A DNA stretch of 64,000 nt from an uncultured Bacteroides sp. (GTDB taxonomy: Bacteria > Bacteroidota > Bacteroidia > Bacteroidales > Bacteroidaceae), in contig USAN01000002.1 in assembly GCA_900552645.1 (NCBI GenBank), positions 356,563 through 420,562 on the forward strand, given 5' to 3'. Both the position numbers and the translations under genes were made by a program. Of this stretch, positions 24,522 through 33,985 are shown piece by piece. Below the pieces are notes generated by a model. That model saw only the letters and a program-made list of their open reading frames with translations, ran no database searches and was not told the DNA's origin. The first letter of the stretch is position 1. The number at the start of each line of letters is the position of its first letter.

Positions 24522-26585
24522 ATGATGAAAGAAAACAAGACTATCCAGTGTCGTAATGTGCGTTTCCGACGTTTCGCAAATAGGTCTTATTCGGCTTTCA
24601 ATAGTGTGAAAAGAGAGGTGAATATAGGAGTGCTTTTAATAAGTATGCTTACGTTTGCAGGTCTTGATGAGGTTGCGGCACAGACCGAGACTCGCGCTAT
24701 AGAAAAGGAATATGAACTTGATGAGGTGCAGGTTACGGCTTCGCGGGCACCGCTTACCATAAGCCAAAGCGCGCGTATGGTTACTGTATTGGATCGTAAA
24801 GCAATTGATGCTGCGCCGGTACAAAGTGTAAACGATTTATTGAAGTATGCAGTTGGTGTCGATGTACGCCAGCGTGGTATACAAGGAATGCAAACCGACA
24901 TCTCTCTCCGAGGAAGTACTTACGACCAAATTACAATCCTTCTTAATGGTGTAAATATATGCGATCCTCAAACAGGCCACAATGCGGCCGATTTCCCGGT
25001 AAATTTGAACGATATAGAAAGAATAGAAATTCTTGAAGGTCCGGCTGCACGAGTATACGGTACGTCTTCTCTTTTGGGTGCAATAAATATAGTTACGCGT
25101 ACCGCAACCGAAAGTATGGTTAATGCCGCAGTATCTGGCGGATCATATGGAAGTGCATCGGTTAATGCAAGAATTACAGTCGTTTCGAATAATATAAACA
25201 ATACTATTTCGGGCAGTTATAACCGTAGTGACGGATACTCAAGAAATAAGGAAGGCAAGCTAAACAGTGACTTCAATTCGCAGCGTATATTCTATCAAGG
25301 AAACTATGATAATAAATTGGCCAGCGTAAGTTGGCAGGCAGGAATGAGCAATAAAGATTATGCCGCAAATACATTCTACAGTGCCCGTTATGACAATCAG
25401 TTTGAACATACACGCAAATATTTCACTTCCATTCAGGCTATTACAAAAGGAACGCTTCAGCTTAAGCCGGTAATATACTGGACACGTGGTGAAGATAGAT
25501 TTGAACTTATAAGAGGTAGTGAAGATAAGGTACCTTTCAATTATCATCGTACAGACGTAACAGGTATTAATATTAATGCATATTTTAGTTCGACTATAGG
25601 TAAGACAGCCATAGGAGGTGAGATGCGTAATGAAGATATAATAAGTACCGTATTGGGTGAACCTCTAACCAATTCTAAGCATATTAAAGGTACGGCGCGA
25701 TATTATAATAAAGGATTGAATCGTACAAACATAAGTTTTCATCTTGAACATAATATACTTTTGAGCAGGTTTACCTTATCGGCAGGAGTGATGGCCAACA
25801 AAAATACCGGCAACGAAGAGGGCTTCAAGATATATCCAGGAGTCGATGCTGCTTATCGAATTACAAACAGTCTGAAAGTTTATGCCTCATGGAATACATC
25901 GCTAAGGATGCCTACCTTTACCGAACTATATTATACAACGAACGATACTCATCAGGGAAACAAGAATCTCAAGCCCGAGGAGATGCAGGCCTATGAAACA
26001 GGAGTTAAATATATAACTCCCGGTGTACAGTCTACTATAAGCATATATCATCATCGTGGAAAGAACCTAATAGATTGGGTAATGAAAGAAGGTGAAACTG
26101 TTTGGAACTCTATAAACCATACACGTGTAAACTCTACAGGTATAGAAGTAGGTACTACATTAAATTTTGGCGAGCTAATCTCATCAAACTGTTTTTTAAG
26201 ACAGATATATGTAGGTTACAGCTATATAGACCAAGATAAGAAAGAAACTCCAGGCGAAATATCTCAATATTCATTAGAGTATCTCAAGCATAAGTTTGTG
26301 AGTCGGGTAGACCATAGAATATGGAATAAACTCGAAGCAAGCTGGGCTTTTCGCTGGCAAGAGCGTGAGGGAAGTTATCAGAAGTATGCAAATGGAACTG
26401 CAATAGGCACCAGCAATTATCATCCATACTCACTTCTTGATAGTAAACTTACATGGAATTCTTCTAAATACAAACTGTTTGTCGAAGCAAACAATATCTT
26501 TAATCATAAGTATTATGATTATGGCAATATCCCTCAGCCAGGATTTTATATGATGGCAGGAGCAAGTTATCGCTTTAATCTGTAA
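24522..26585 (+). CDS. TonB-dependent outer membrane receptor (BtuB/FepA-like)
   Basis: A 687-residue outer membrane receptor. A long basic N-terminus precedes the signal segment (VNIGVLLISMLTFAGLDEVAAQ); then a TonB-box-like ELDEVQVTASRAP, the plug domain (DLLKYAVGVDVRQRG, ISLRGSTYDQITILLNGV, IERIEILEGPAARVYGTSSL) and a 22-stranded barrel ending in the aromatic SYRFNL. The plug is of the BtuB/colicin-receptor type and there is no SusC-type N-terminal carboxypeptidase-like domain, so it is a small-ligand (cobamide, haem or siderophore) receptor rather than a glycan one. Ligand unknown. No partner lipoprotein or ABC genes adjoin. Start at 24522 (MMKENK) lies 20 bases after the preceding terminator. 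Confidence 0.9.
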   Translation: MMKENKTIQCRNVRFRRFANRSYSAFNSVKREVNIGVLLISMLTFAGLDEVAAQTETRAIEKEYELDEVQVTASRAPLTISQSARMVTVLDRKAIDAAPVQSVNDLLKYAVGVDVRQRGIQGMQTDISLRGSTYDQITILLNGVNICDPQTGHNAADFPVNLNDIERIEILEGPAARVYGTSSLLGAINIVTRTATESMVNAAVSGGSYGSASVNARITVVSNNINNTISGSYNRSDGYSRNKEGKLNSDFNSQRIFYQGNYDNKLASVSWQAGMSNKDYAANTFYSARYDNQFEHTRKYFTSIQAITKGTLQLKPVIYWTRGEDRFELIRGSEDKVPFNYHRTDVTGININAYFSSTIGKTAIGGEMRNEDIISTVLGEPLTNSKHIKGTARYYNKGLNRTNISFHLEHNILLSRFTLSAGVMANKNTGNEEGFKIYPGVDAAYRITNSLKVYASWNTSLRMPTFTELYYTTNDTHQGNKNLKPEEMQAYETGVKYITPGVQSTISIYHHRGKNLIDWVMKEGETVWNSINHTRVNSTGIEVGTTLNFGELISSNCFLRQIYVGYSYIDQDKKETPGEISQYSLEYLKHKFVSRVDHRIWNKLEASWAFRWQEREGSYQKYANGTAIGTSNYHPYSLLDSKLTWNSSKYKLFVEANNIFNHKYYDYGNIPQPGFYMMAGASYRFNL

Positions 26586-26610
26586 TACTTATATTTTTAT
26601 GCTTATCAAT

Positions 26611-26704
26611 TTAGCGTCTCACGTAGGTGCGCAAACTTCCTCACCTAGGTGAGGAAACTTCTTCACCAGGGTGCGGAAACTTCCTCACGTTGGTGATACG
26701 CTAA
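26611..26704. repeat. 22-base tandem palindromic repeat flanked by inverted arms
   Basis: Units at 26619-26640, 26641-26662 and 26663-26684, and a truncated one from 26685. Each has the form TCACnnnGGTGnnnAAACTTCY. Unit 2 begins with the perfect 12-base palindrome TCACCTAGGTGA. The whole block is bounded by TTAGCGT (26611-26617) and its complement ACGCTAA (26698-26704). It begins 26 bases after the receptor stop. Confidence 0.9.
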
Positions 26705-26748
26705 ATTTGTAGGCTATATTTTACTAACTTTATTTCATATTTATAATA

Positions 26749-26790
26749 CAAAGGGGTGAAGGTTCAAGGTCTTCATCCCTTTGTTTGTAT
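26749..26790. terminator. Terminator between TonB receptor and PAP2 gene
   Basis: CAAAGGGGTGAAG (26749-26761) pairs with CTTCATCCCTTTG (26771-26783), followed by TTTGTATAT. It can serve the receptor transcript. Confidence 0.8.
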
Positions 26791-26910
26791 ATATGTTAAG
26801 TTTAGACCTATTTTTTATAATCAAAACAAAGTAATGTGATTATGAACTGCTATGTGAATCTTTATAGTCGTTTTTCTGAAATAAACAGGATACTAATTAT
26901 ATCTTGGATA

Positions 26911-27699
26911 TTAGAAAATGATTTGACAATATAAGCCTTTTTCTTGGTTTGACAAGTATGGAGTTATATACGTATTTTTTAAATTACGTTTGCCTAAACA
27001 TATCTTTGCAATAGCAGGATAGAGCCAATATGCAGCTTGTACACTCAATATACCTATGCCGGCTCCGGCTATTACATCTGTGGCCCAATGACGATTATTG
27101 TACATACGAAAAAAACCTGTTGCGGTAGCTATTACATATCCCGATACACCTATCCATGGCGATACTTTCCAGTATTCACGACGTAGAAACTCGGCACCCA
27201 TAAAAGCTGTAGCGGTATGTCCTGATGGAAAAGAGTTGCGTGTAGTTCCGTCTGGTCGTTCTTCTTTTGCGATTGTTTTCAATGAATTTACCGTAATGCC
27301 CATAAGCGTATATGCTGTACCTAGAATTATAGTTCGGTCTATAAAGTTATGTTTTCCCTTAATGCCGCACAAATTCAATCCATAAACAGCTACCATTGGC
27401 ATATATTGTGAGAAATCGTCTATTGTAAATTTCTTATCTATATTTTCTTGTAGTTCGTCTCGCATCTCGCGATTTTGATATTTCAACCAGTCACTTTCCA
27501 ACCCTATAATCCCTATACCTATTAAGGTAGTGGGTATAATTAGTTGCTGTGCTTTAAATTTATAGGAACTATTTTGGATGGTTAAGGATTTGTTGCAAGG
27601 AATAGAATCAATTATTAAAGAATTAGTTTGTGCTACTATAAGATCTGTGGTTGTCAGTTGTATTATGATAGTAGCGATTAGTTTAAAAATTGTCTTCAT
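26911..27699 (-). CDS. PAP2-family periplasmic/membrane phosphatase
   Basis: A 262-residue protein with a signal peptide or signal anchor (to about 24) and all three classical acid-phosphatase motifs: KX6RP (Lys141 to Pro149), PSGH (158-161) and RX5HX3D (Arg198, His204, Asp208). It should dephosphorylate a lipid phosphate such as undecaprenyl-diphosphate, phosphatidylglycerophosphate or lipid A. Monocistronic. LpxE/LpxF-like activity is possible in Bacteroidales but not shown by sequence. Confidence 0.88.
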   Translation of the reverse strand: MKTIFKLIATIIIQLTTTDLIVAQTNSLIIDSIPCNKSLTIQNSSYKFKAQQLIIPTTLIGIGIIGLESDWLKYQNREMRDELQENIDKKFTIDDFSQYMPMVAVYGLNLCGIKGKHNFIDRTIILGTAYTLMGITVNSLKTIAKEERPDGTTRNSFPSGHTATAFMGAEFLRREYWKVSPWIGVSGYVIATATGFFRMYNNRHWATDVIAGAGIGILSVQAAYWLYPAIAKICLGKRNLKNTYITPYLSNQEKGLYCQIIF

Positions 27700-27951
27700 A
27701 TTATATTTATGTAACTGCTTGATAGAGGCAAATATATATTATTTTTATATACTACTGTTAATAATTCGGAATATTATATTTTTATTGTAACATAAAAGCA
27801 GATGTGAAGAATGGATTGTACAATATTTAAGAGAACTACTTCATAATATATTGGTAACATTGATAATCTGTTTTTCTTATTTATTCCCCTATTATATGGT
27901 TCTCTTTTCATAAATCAGACTTATAAATCAAATAATTAAACAGAGATTTCT

Positions 27952-27959
27952 TATCTTTG
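27952..27959 (+). promoter_or_regulatory. argS -7 box
   Basis: TATCTTTG followed by C, 27 bases before the argS start; no clear -33 TTG. Confidence 0.65.
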
Positions 27960-27986
27960 CAGTTCAAATAAAAAGAACTGACTAAA

Positions 27987-29807
27987 ATGAAGATAGAAAA
28001 GAAACTCACTCATTCTGTCATCGATGCTGTAAAGGCATTGTACGGACAGGAGGTACCCGAGAATATGGTACAGTTGCAAAAGACAAAGAAAGAGTTTGAA
28101 GGTCACCTTACACTGGTAGTTTTTCCATTTTTGAAAATTTCAAAGAAAGGTCCTGAGCAGACTGCTATGGAAATAGGTGAATTCCTTAAAAACAACCATC
28201 CCGAACTTATAGCAAACTTCAACGCTGTAAAAGGGTTCCTTAATCTTGTAATTGCTTCTGACTGTTGGATAGAACTTCTTAACAGCATTAATGCCGATGC
28301 TCATTATGGTATTGAAGAAGCCGGAGACGCTTCTCCTTTGGTAATGATAGAATACTCATCGCCAAATACCAACAAGCCTCTTCATCTTGGTCATGTGCGC
28401 AACAATCTTCTTGGTAATGCTCTTGCTAATGTAATGGCAGCCAATGGAAATAAGGTTGTGAAGACTAATATTGTAAACGACCGTGGTATTCATATATGTA
28501 AATCAATGCTTGCATGGCTTAAGTATGGCAATGGCGAAACTCCCGAGACTTCTGGTAAGAAAGGCGACCATCTTGTAGGCGATTACTATGTAGCTTTCGA
28601 TAAGCATTATAAAGCAGAAATCAAAGAATTGGCTGCTATGTATATATCCGAAGGCCTTTCGGAAGAGGAAGCAGCAAAGAAGGCTGAAGCTAACTCACCA
28701 CTAATGCTTGAAGCTCGTGAAATGTTGCGTAAATGGGAAGCTAACGATCCTGAAGTACGTGCATTGTGGAAAAAGATGAACGAATGGGTTTATGCCGGTT
28801 TCGATGCCACCTACAAGGAAATGGGAGTGGGATTCGACAAGATATATTATGAATCGGATACTTACCTTGAAGGTAAGGACAAGGTTCAGGAAGGTTTGGA
28901 TAAAGGATTCTTCTACAAGAAGGAAGACGGTTCGGTTTGGGCCGATCTTACAGCCGAAGGTCTTGACCATAAGCTTCTGCTTCGTGGCGACGGTACTTCT
29001 GTATATATGACTCAGGATATAGGTACTGCAAAACTTCGTTTTCAGGATTATCCTATCAACAAAATGATATATGTGGTTGGCAACGAACAGAACTATCATT
29101 TCCAGGTTCTTTCTATTCTTCTGGACAAACTGGGATTTGAATGGGGTAAGGATCTTGTACACTTCTCGTACGGAATGGTAGAACTTCCTGAGGGTAAGAT
29201 GAAGAGCCGCGAAGGTACGGTTGTAGATGCCGATGATCTTATGCAATCAATGATTGAGACTGCAAAGGAAACATCTGCAGAACTTGGAAAGTTGGATGGA
29301 CTTACTCAGGAAGAGGCCGATGCTATATCTCGCACAGTTGGGCTAGGAGCATTGAAATACTTTATTCTTAAGGTAGATGCTCGTAAGAACATGACTTTCA
29401 ATCCTAAGGAATCTATCGATTTTAATGGTAATACGGGACCTTTCATTCAGTACACTTATGCTCGTATACAGTCGGTATTGCGCAAGGCTGCCGATGCCGG
29501 AATAGAAATACCAGCATCGATTCCTGCCGGACTTGAATTAAGTACTAAGGAAGAGGCACTGATACAGATGCTAGCCGACTTTAAGTCGGTAGTTAAGCAA
29601 GCTGGAACAGATTATAATCCTTCTATCATAGCTAACTATACTTACGATTTGGTTAAGGAATATAATCAGTTCTACCATGACTATAGCATTCTGCGTGAAG
29701 ACAACGAGACTGTCAAAGTATTCCGTTTGGCATTGAGTGCAAATGTAGGCAAGATTATCAAGGAAGCTATGGCATTGCTTGGAATAGAAGTTCCCGAACG
29801 TATGTAA
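27987..29807 (+). CDS. argS: Arginyl-tRNA synthetase
   Basis: A 606-residue class I synthetase: N-terminal additional domain (about 1-105), the HIGH-type PLHLGHVRNN (about 129-138), the ArgS-type lysine-rich KMSKS counterpart EGKMKSREG (about 402-410), and a helical anticodon-binding domain ending ALLGIEVPERM. It charges tRNA-Arg. First gene of a rightward run, with RNase H following after 10 bases. A tRNA-Arg gene is in the same window at 61818 but is not linked. Confidence 0.97.
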   Translation: MKIEKKLTHSVIDAVKALYGQEVPENMVQLQKTKKEFEGHLTLVVFPFLKISKKGPEQTAMEIGEFLKNNHPELIANFNAVKGFLNLVIASDCWIELLNSINADAHYGIEEAGDASPLVMIEYSSPNTNKPLHLGHVRNNLLGNALANVMAANGNKVVKTNIVNDRGIHICKSMLAWLKYGNGETPETSGKKGDHLVGDYYVAFDKHYKAEIKELAAMYISEGLSEEEAAKKAEANSPLMLEAREMLRKWEANDPEVRALWKKMNEWVYAGFDATYKEMGVGFDKIYYESDTYLEGKDKVQEGLDKGFFYKKEDGSVWADLTAEGLDHKLLLRGDGTSVYMTQDIGTAKLRFQDYPINKMIYVVGNEQNYHFQVLSILLDKLGFEWGKDLVHFSYGMVELPEGKMKSREGTVVDADDLMQSMIETAKETSAELGKLDGLTQEEADAISRTVGLGALKYFILKVDARKNMTFNPKESIDFNGNTGPFIQYTYARIQSVLRKAADAGIEIPASIPAGLELSTKEEALIQMLADFKSVVKQAGTDYNPSIIANYTYDLVKEYNQFYHDYSILREDNETVKVFRLALSANVGKIIKEAMALLGIEVPERM

Positions 29808-29817
29808 TTAATGCCTG

Positions 29818-30441
29818 ATGGCAAAGAATAAGAAATATTATGTAGTATGGAAAGGCGTCAATCCTGGAGTTTATGACTCGTGGACTGACTGCCAGCTACA
29901 GATAAAAGGTTATGAGGGTGCGCAGTTCAAATCTTTTCCCACAAAAGATGAGGCTGAGCACGCTTTCTCGCTTTCTGCATTTCATTTCATGAACAAGACT
30001 AATGCCAAGGTTAAGATAGAACAGCGTCTTCCCGAAAACTTTGACATGAATTGTGTGGCTGTCGATGCCGCATGCAGCGGTAATCCCGGTCCGATGGAAT
30101 ATAGAGGAGTTTATTTGCTTACCGACCAGCAAATATTCCATTTCGGTCCTGTGTATGGAACAAACAATATAGGCGAATTTCTTGCTATTGTGCATGCACT
30201 GGCACTTATGAAGCAGAAGGGAACTAACGTTCCTATATATTCCGATAGCCGCAATGCCATAAATTGGGTGAAGCAGAAAAAATGCAAGACAAAACTTGAA
30301 CGCAATCAACATACAGAAGAGTTGTTCAAGATGATTGAAAGAGCCGAAAAATGGCTGAAAGAAAACAGATATACTACACCCATAATTAAATGGGAGACCG
30401 ACAAATGGGGCGAAGTGCCTGCCGATTTTGGACGAAAATAA
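29818..30441 (+). CDS. Ribonuclease H with viroplasmin-type N-terminal domain
   Basis: A 207-residue protein: an N-terminal caulimovirus-viroplasmin domain (about 5-50, YYVVWKGVNPGVYDSW) that binds RNA/DNA hybrids, then an RNase H1 fold with the catalytic set Asp83 (VDAACSGNPGP), Glu120 (NNIGEF), Asp143 (YSDS) and Asp203 (VPADF). It removes RNA from hybrids such as primers and R-loops. Seven bases separate it from the LtaS-like gene. Confidence 0.93.
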   Translation: MAKNKKYYVVWKGVNPGVYDSWTDCQLQIKGYEGAQFKSFPTKDEAEHAFSLSAFHFMNKTNAKVKIEQRLPENFDMNCVAVDAACSGNPGPMEYRGVYLLTDQQIFHFGPVYGTNNIGEFLAIVHALALMKQKGTNVPIYSDSRNAINWVKQKKCKTKLERNQHTEELFKMIERAEKWLKENRYTTPIIKWETDKWGEVPADFGRK

Positions 30442-30448
30442 ATAAAAT

Positions 30449-32272
30449 ATGAAAAAAAGAATAAGCTTTATCAGCCTCTACTTCTTTTTGGTAACACTGA
30501 TATTCATTTTGCAGAAGCCACTTTTCATGCTTTTGAACGGAGCGGCTGCCAACTATTCTACAGTTGACTTTCTAAAGGTAATGTATCATGGCATATCGCT
30601 TGATGCCACTACAGCAGGATATATGGTTGCATTCCCTTTCTTACTTATAATGGTGTCTTTTTGGTGGATTGCTATTCCGTTAAGGAAGATACTTACTGTA
30701 TACAATATAATAGTTAGTGTAATTATATCAACAATATTTGTGGTAGATGCCGGATTGTATCCATTCTGGGGATTCAAACTTGATGCTTCTATATTTCTTT
30801 ATCTAGACTCGCCTAAAGAGGCGCTTGCGAGTGTTTCTGTGTGGTTTATAATAGGTCGCATTTTTGCCATGATTGGTATGTCGGCCTTTTATGCATGGAT
30901 ACTTACCATTGTTGTACCAAGAAAGCTTGAAACAACACATAGAAAAGTTGTAGGAACTTCTGTAATGTTGATTATAGGAGGTTTATTATTTGTTGTAATA
31001 CGAGGCGGAGTAACAGAATCCACATCAAATGTAGGTCAGGTATATTTCTGCAATGACCAATTCCTGAATCATTCTGCTGTAAATCCAAATTTCAGCATGT
31101 TGGCCTCATTGGGTAAAAATCAGGATTTCTCTAATGAATTCAATTTCTTCGATGAACCTGAAAGAGAAAAGCTGTTTACCGGGATGTATCCTGTAACCGA
31201 TGGTGATAGTATCACTTCATTACTTAATACCAGGCGTCCTAACGTACTAGTAATACTTATGGAAAGTTTCGGTGGGGCATTCGTAGAACCGCTTGGTGGA
31301 TTGCCAGGAGTAACTCCAAACTTCAATCGCCTGTCGCAGGAAGGTGTATTCTTTACTAATTGCTATGCAAACAGCTTCCGTACCGACCGTGGTACTATAT
31401 GCACTTTTAGTGGGTATCTGGGATTACCTACTGCATCGGTTATGAAACTGCCGGCAAAGAGTCGTACGCTGCCTGCCATAGCCGAAGAATTAGTTAAAGA
31501 AGGATACAAGACTGACTTCCTTTATGGTGGTGATATTAATTTTACAAACATGAAGAGTTATCTTCTGAGCAAAGGATACGAGAAAGTCACAGCCGATGTT
31601 GATTTTACTTTGAAAGAACGCACCAGTAATGCTTGGGGTGTAAATGATGACATTACATTTGATTATCTTTACAAAGAATTGACTAGTCGTAAGGATGCTT
31701 CTTGGCATACTGCTTTTCTTACTTTAAGCAGTCATGAACCATTTAAGGTACCTTATAACAGACTGAAGGATGATGTTCCTAATGCATTTGCATATACTGA
31801 TGAATGTTTGGGCAAATTTATAGAGAAGCTTAAGAAAAGTGATGTGTGGAAAAATCTTCTTGTAATATGTCTGCCCGATCACGGATTCTACTATCCTCGC
31901 GAGGGATTGAATACATCGCCAAGATTTTATCATATTCCTATGCTATGGCTTGGAGGAGCCGTAAAACAACCTGTAAAGTTCGACAAGATAATGAATCAGA
32001 CCGATCTTGCTGCTACACTTCTGGGACAGTTGGGAATGGACCATTCTATGTTTAGTTTCAGTCGTAACGTGTTGGGAAGCGATTACAAATATCCTTTTGC
32101 TTTTTATAGCTACAATAATGGTTTCTCTTTTCGCGACAGTACCGGAGTTACAGTATTCGACAATAACTCGGGTAAAGTTACATTCGACGAAGGCACAGGA
32201 AATGCCGAAAGAATTAAAAGGGGGAAAGCTGTATTACAAAGTGTATACGACGATTTGGGGTCGAGAAAATAG
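30449..32272 (+). CDS. LTA synthase-family alkaline phosphatase-superfamily transferase
   Basis: A 607-residue protein with five membrane segments (to about 185) and a periplasmic sulfatase-like domain. Glu272 (ILMESFGG) and Thr316 (RTDRGTICTFSGY) match the metal site and nucleophile of LtaS-like enzymes; a later CLPDHGFY supplies Asp-His ligands. Such enzymes move phosphoglycerol (or phosphoethanolamine) from a phospholipid to a glycan or lipid. In a Gram-negative without lipoteichoic acid the acceptor would be a periplasmic glucan, a surface glycan or lipid A. A terminator (32275-32307) separates it from the next operon. Confidence 0.9.
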   Translation: MKKRISFISLYFFLVTLIFILQKPLFMLLNGAAANYSTVDFLKVMYHGISLDATTAGYMVAFPFLLIMVSFWWIAIPLRKILTVYNIIVSVIISTIFVVDAGLYPFWGFKLDASIFLYLDSPKEALASVSVWFIIGRIFAMIGMSAFYAWILTIVVPRKLETTHRKVVGTSVMLIIGGLLFVVIRGGVTESTSNVGQVYFCNDQFLNHSAVNPNFSMLASLGKNQDFSNEFNFFDEPEREKLFTGMYPVTDGDSITSLLNTRRPNVLVILMESFGGAFVEPLGGLPGVTPNFNRLSQEGVFFTNCYANSFRTDRGTICTFSGYLGLPTASVMKLPAKSRTLPAIAEELVKEGYKTDFLYGGDINFTNMKSYLLSKGYEKVTADVDFTLKERTSNAWGVNDDITFDYLYKELTSRKDASWHTAFLTLSSHEPFKVPYNRLKDDVPNAFAYTDECLGKFIEKLKKSDVWKNLLVICLPDHGFYYPREGLNTSPRFYHIPMLWLGGAVKQPVKFDKIMNQTDLAATLLGQLGMDHSMFSFSRNVLGSDYKYPFAFYSYNNGFSFRDSTGVTVFDNNSGKVTFDEGTGNAERIKRGKAVLQSVYDDLGSRK

Positions 32273-32274
32273 AT

Positions 32275-32307
32275 TTTTTATGTATGATAAGTAATTATAC
32301 ATAAAAA
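32275..32307 (+). terminator. A/T-rich terminator after the LtaS-like gene
   Basis: TTTTTATGTAT (32275-32285) pairs with ATACATAAAAA (32297-32307); the stem is A/T-only apart from one pair, so a moderate terminator at best. Confidence 0.5.
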
Positions 32308-32312
32308 TATGG

Positions 32313-32320
32313 TTAATTTG
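32313..32320 (+). promoter_or_regulatory. -7 box of the glycan-transfer operon
   Basis: TTAATTTG followed by C, 27 bases before the ArnT-like start codon; it indicates independent transcription of the four-gene operon. Confidence 0.55.
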
Positions 32321-32347
32321 CAAACTATCTTAAAAGTTAAGTAGAAT

Positions 32348-33985
32348 ATGAAGAATAAGCTGCTCACGGGAAAATTTCTATTAGTATTAATAATAAGTAT
32401 TGCTACTTTCTTTATAAACAACAGGGTAGTAATCCCTGATATAATGGAGTCGCGAAACATTGTTACGGCTCGTGAAATGGTATATGATGGTAATTGGATG
32501 GTTCCTACAATGAATGGTGAACTCCGATTAGAGAAGCCACCTTTGCCTACCTGGATTGCTGCAGTTGCCGAAATTATATCACCCGATAATATTGAACTAC
32601 AGAGGGCTATGGCGGGATTGGCAGCAGTAATGCTTATGATATTTTTTTATCTCATAGCTGTAAATCTTGTTAAGAACCAGAGTTTTGCATTTGTTTCCAC
32701 TCTTATTCTTTGTACCAGCTATAATGTAATACTTATAGCACGTACAGCTTCGTGGGATATATTTTGTCATGCTTTCATGCTTGGTGCCATATATTTCATG
32801 ATAAAGGGGTTTCAGGATCGAAAGTCAAATACTTCATTTCTGTGGGCCGGACTCTTCATGGGACTTTCTTTCATGAGTAAGGGGCCGGTATCATTCTATG
32901 CGCTACTTCTTCCATTCATAATATCGTATACATTATGTTATCGTCCATTAATGAAGGGTAAATGGAAATATATTGGATGGATGATGCTTATATGTATAAT
33001 AGTAGGCGGCTGGTGGTACGGATATATTTATATGTTCGAACACGATGCAATGAATTATGTAGCCAATAAGGAATCTAATTCCTGGCTTAACCGTAGTGTT
33101 CGTCCTTGGTATTATTATTGGAAGTTCTTCCTCGAGACAGGTATATGGAGCTTGGCTTTGATAACTGCCATACTTCTTCCTTTCCGAAATCGTGATATAC
33201 GAAGTAAGGTAGAGTTTATGTTTCCATATATGTGGATGTTTGTTACTCTTATACTGCTGTCGTGTCTTCCTGAAAAGAAGAACCGTTATCTTCTTCCTAT
33301 ATTGATATCGGCATCGTATGTTACTGGATATTTGTTTTATTATTGGGAAGAAAAGTTAAGATCATACAGAAAGTCTGATTTTGATAAATTCTTATTCCGA
33401 CTAAATGCATGGTTAATAGCATTAATAGTTATTTCACTACCTATATTGGGTTATGTATTTGTTTACCGTAATGGTTATATATCTTTGCCTGCTCTGATTC
33501 TTATTTCGGTTGGAATAGAGGCGGTTGCGTGGTGGATTATTAAGTCGGCTGTGAACCTTCGTCCCTTTGGAATGGTTGAAGGAGTTGTGGTATTGTTTTT
33601 GATATTGGAGTGTTTTGCTCTTCCTTTTATGGAAAACATAATAAATAATCCCGAGATAAACAGCATTTCTAAGACTAGAGAGATGAAAGAACTAAAGGAT
33701 ATACCTTTTTATTATAATTCTAAGGATGAACTTAGAATAGAGATAGTGTATGCTGCCGGTAGAAAAATAAGACCATTGGATGTAAGCAATAAAGATTCAG
33801 TATTAAGCAAACTTCCATTTGTTTTGCTCACGCATAAAGAAGTAAAGGATGAAGTCGATGCCACTGTACTTAATAAGATAGATACAGAAGCTATATGTGC
33901 AAGCGATGATAACAGATGGAGCAAGAAAGACAAGAGATATAAGGAGACATTTGTCTATAACATAACTTTATTAAAGAATAAATGA
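32348..33985 (+). CDS. ArnT-like (GT83) lipid-linked sugar transferase
   Basis: A 545-residue GT-C membrane enzyme with about a dozen membrane segments. The first loop has DIMESRNIVTAREMVYDGNW (acidic pair expected at the catalytic site) and ends in RLEKPPLPTW, the ArnT/RgtA-type pattern. GT83 enzymes use polyprenyl-phosphate sugars and act on the outer face of the inner membrane; ArnT itself moves aminoarabinose to lipid A, and the Rhizobium Rgt enzymes move galacturonic acid. It overlaps the GT2 gene by four bases. The donor is deduced from the operon, see the findings. Confidence 0.9.
   Translation: MKNKLLTGKFLLVLIISIATFFINNRVVIPDIMESRNIVTAREMVYDGNWMVPTMNGELRLEKPPLPTWIAAVAEIISPDNIELQRAMAGLAAVMLMIFFYLIAVNLVKNQSFAFVSTLILCTSYNVILIARTASWDIFCHAFMLGAIYFMIKGFQDRKSNTSFLWAGLFMGLSFMSKGPVSFYALLLPFIISYTLCYRPLMKGKWKYIGWMMLICIIVGGWWYGYIYMFEHDAMNYVANKESNSWLNRSVRPWYYYWKFFLETGIWSLALITAILLPFRNRDIRSKVEFMFPYMWMFVTLILLSCLPEKKNRYLLPILISASYVTGYLFYYWEEKLRSYRKSDFDKFLFRLNAWLIALIVISLPILGYVFVYRNGYISLPALILISVGIEAVAWWIIKSAVNLRPFGMVEGVVVLFLILECFALPFMENIINNPEINSISKTREMKELKDIPFYYNSKDELRIEIVYAAGRKIRPLDVSNKDSVLSKLPFVLLTHKEVKDEVDATVLNKIDTEAICASDDNRWSKKDKRYKETFVYNITLLKNK

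Noticed and set aside
26619..26700. Short tandem repeats read as a CRISPR array
   Set aside because: Units are directly adjacent with no spacers, and no cas genes are in the window.
28701..29246. 181-codon open frame opposite argS
   Set aside because: Shadow of the argS coding frame; no start context and no family resemblance.
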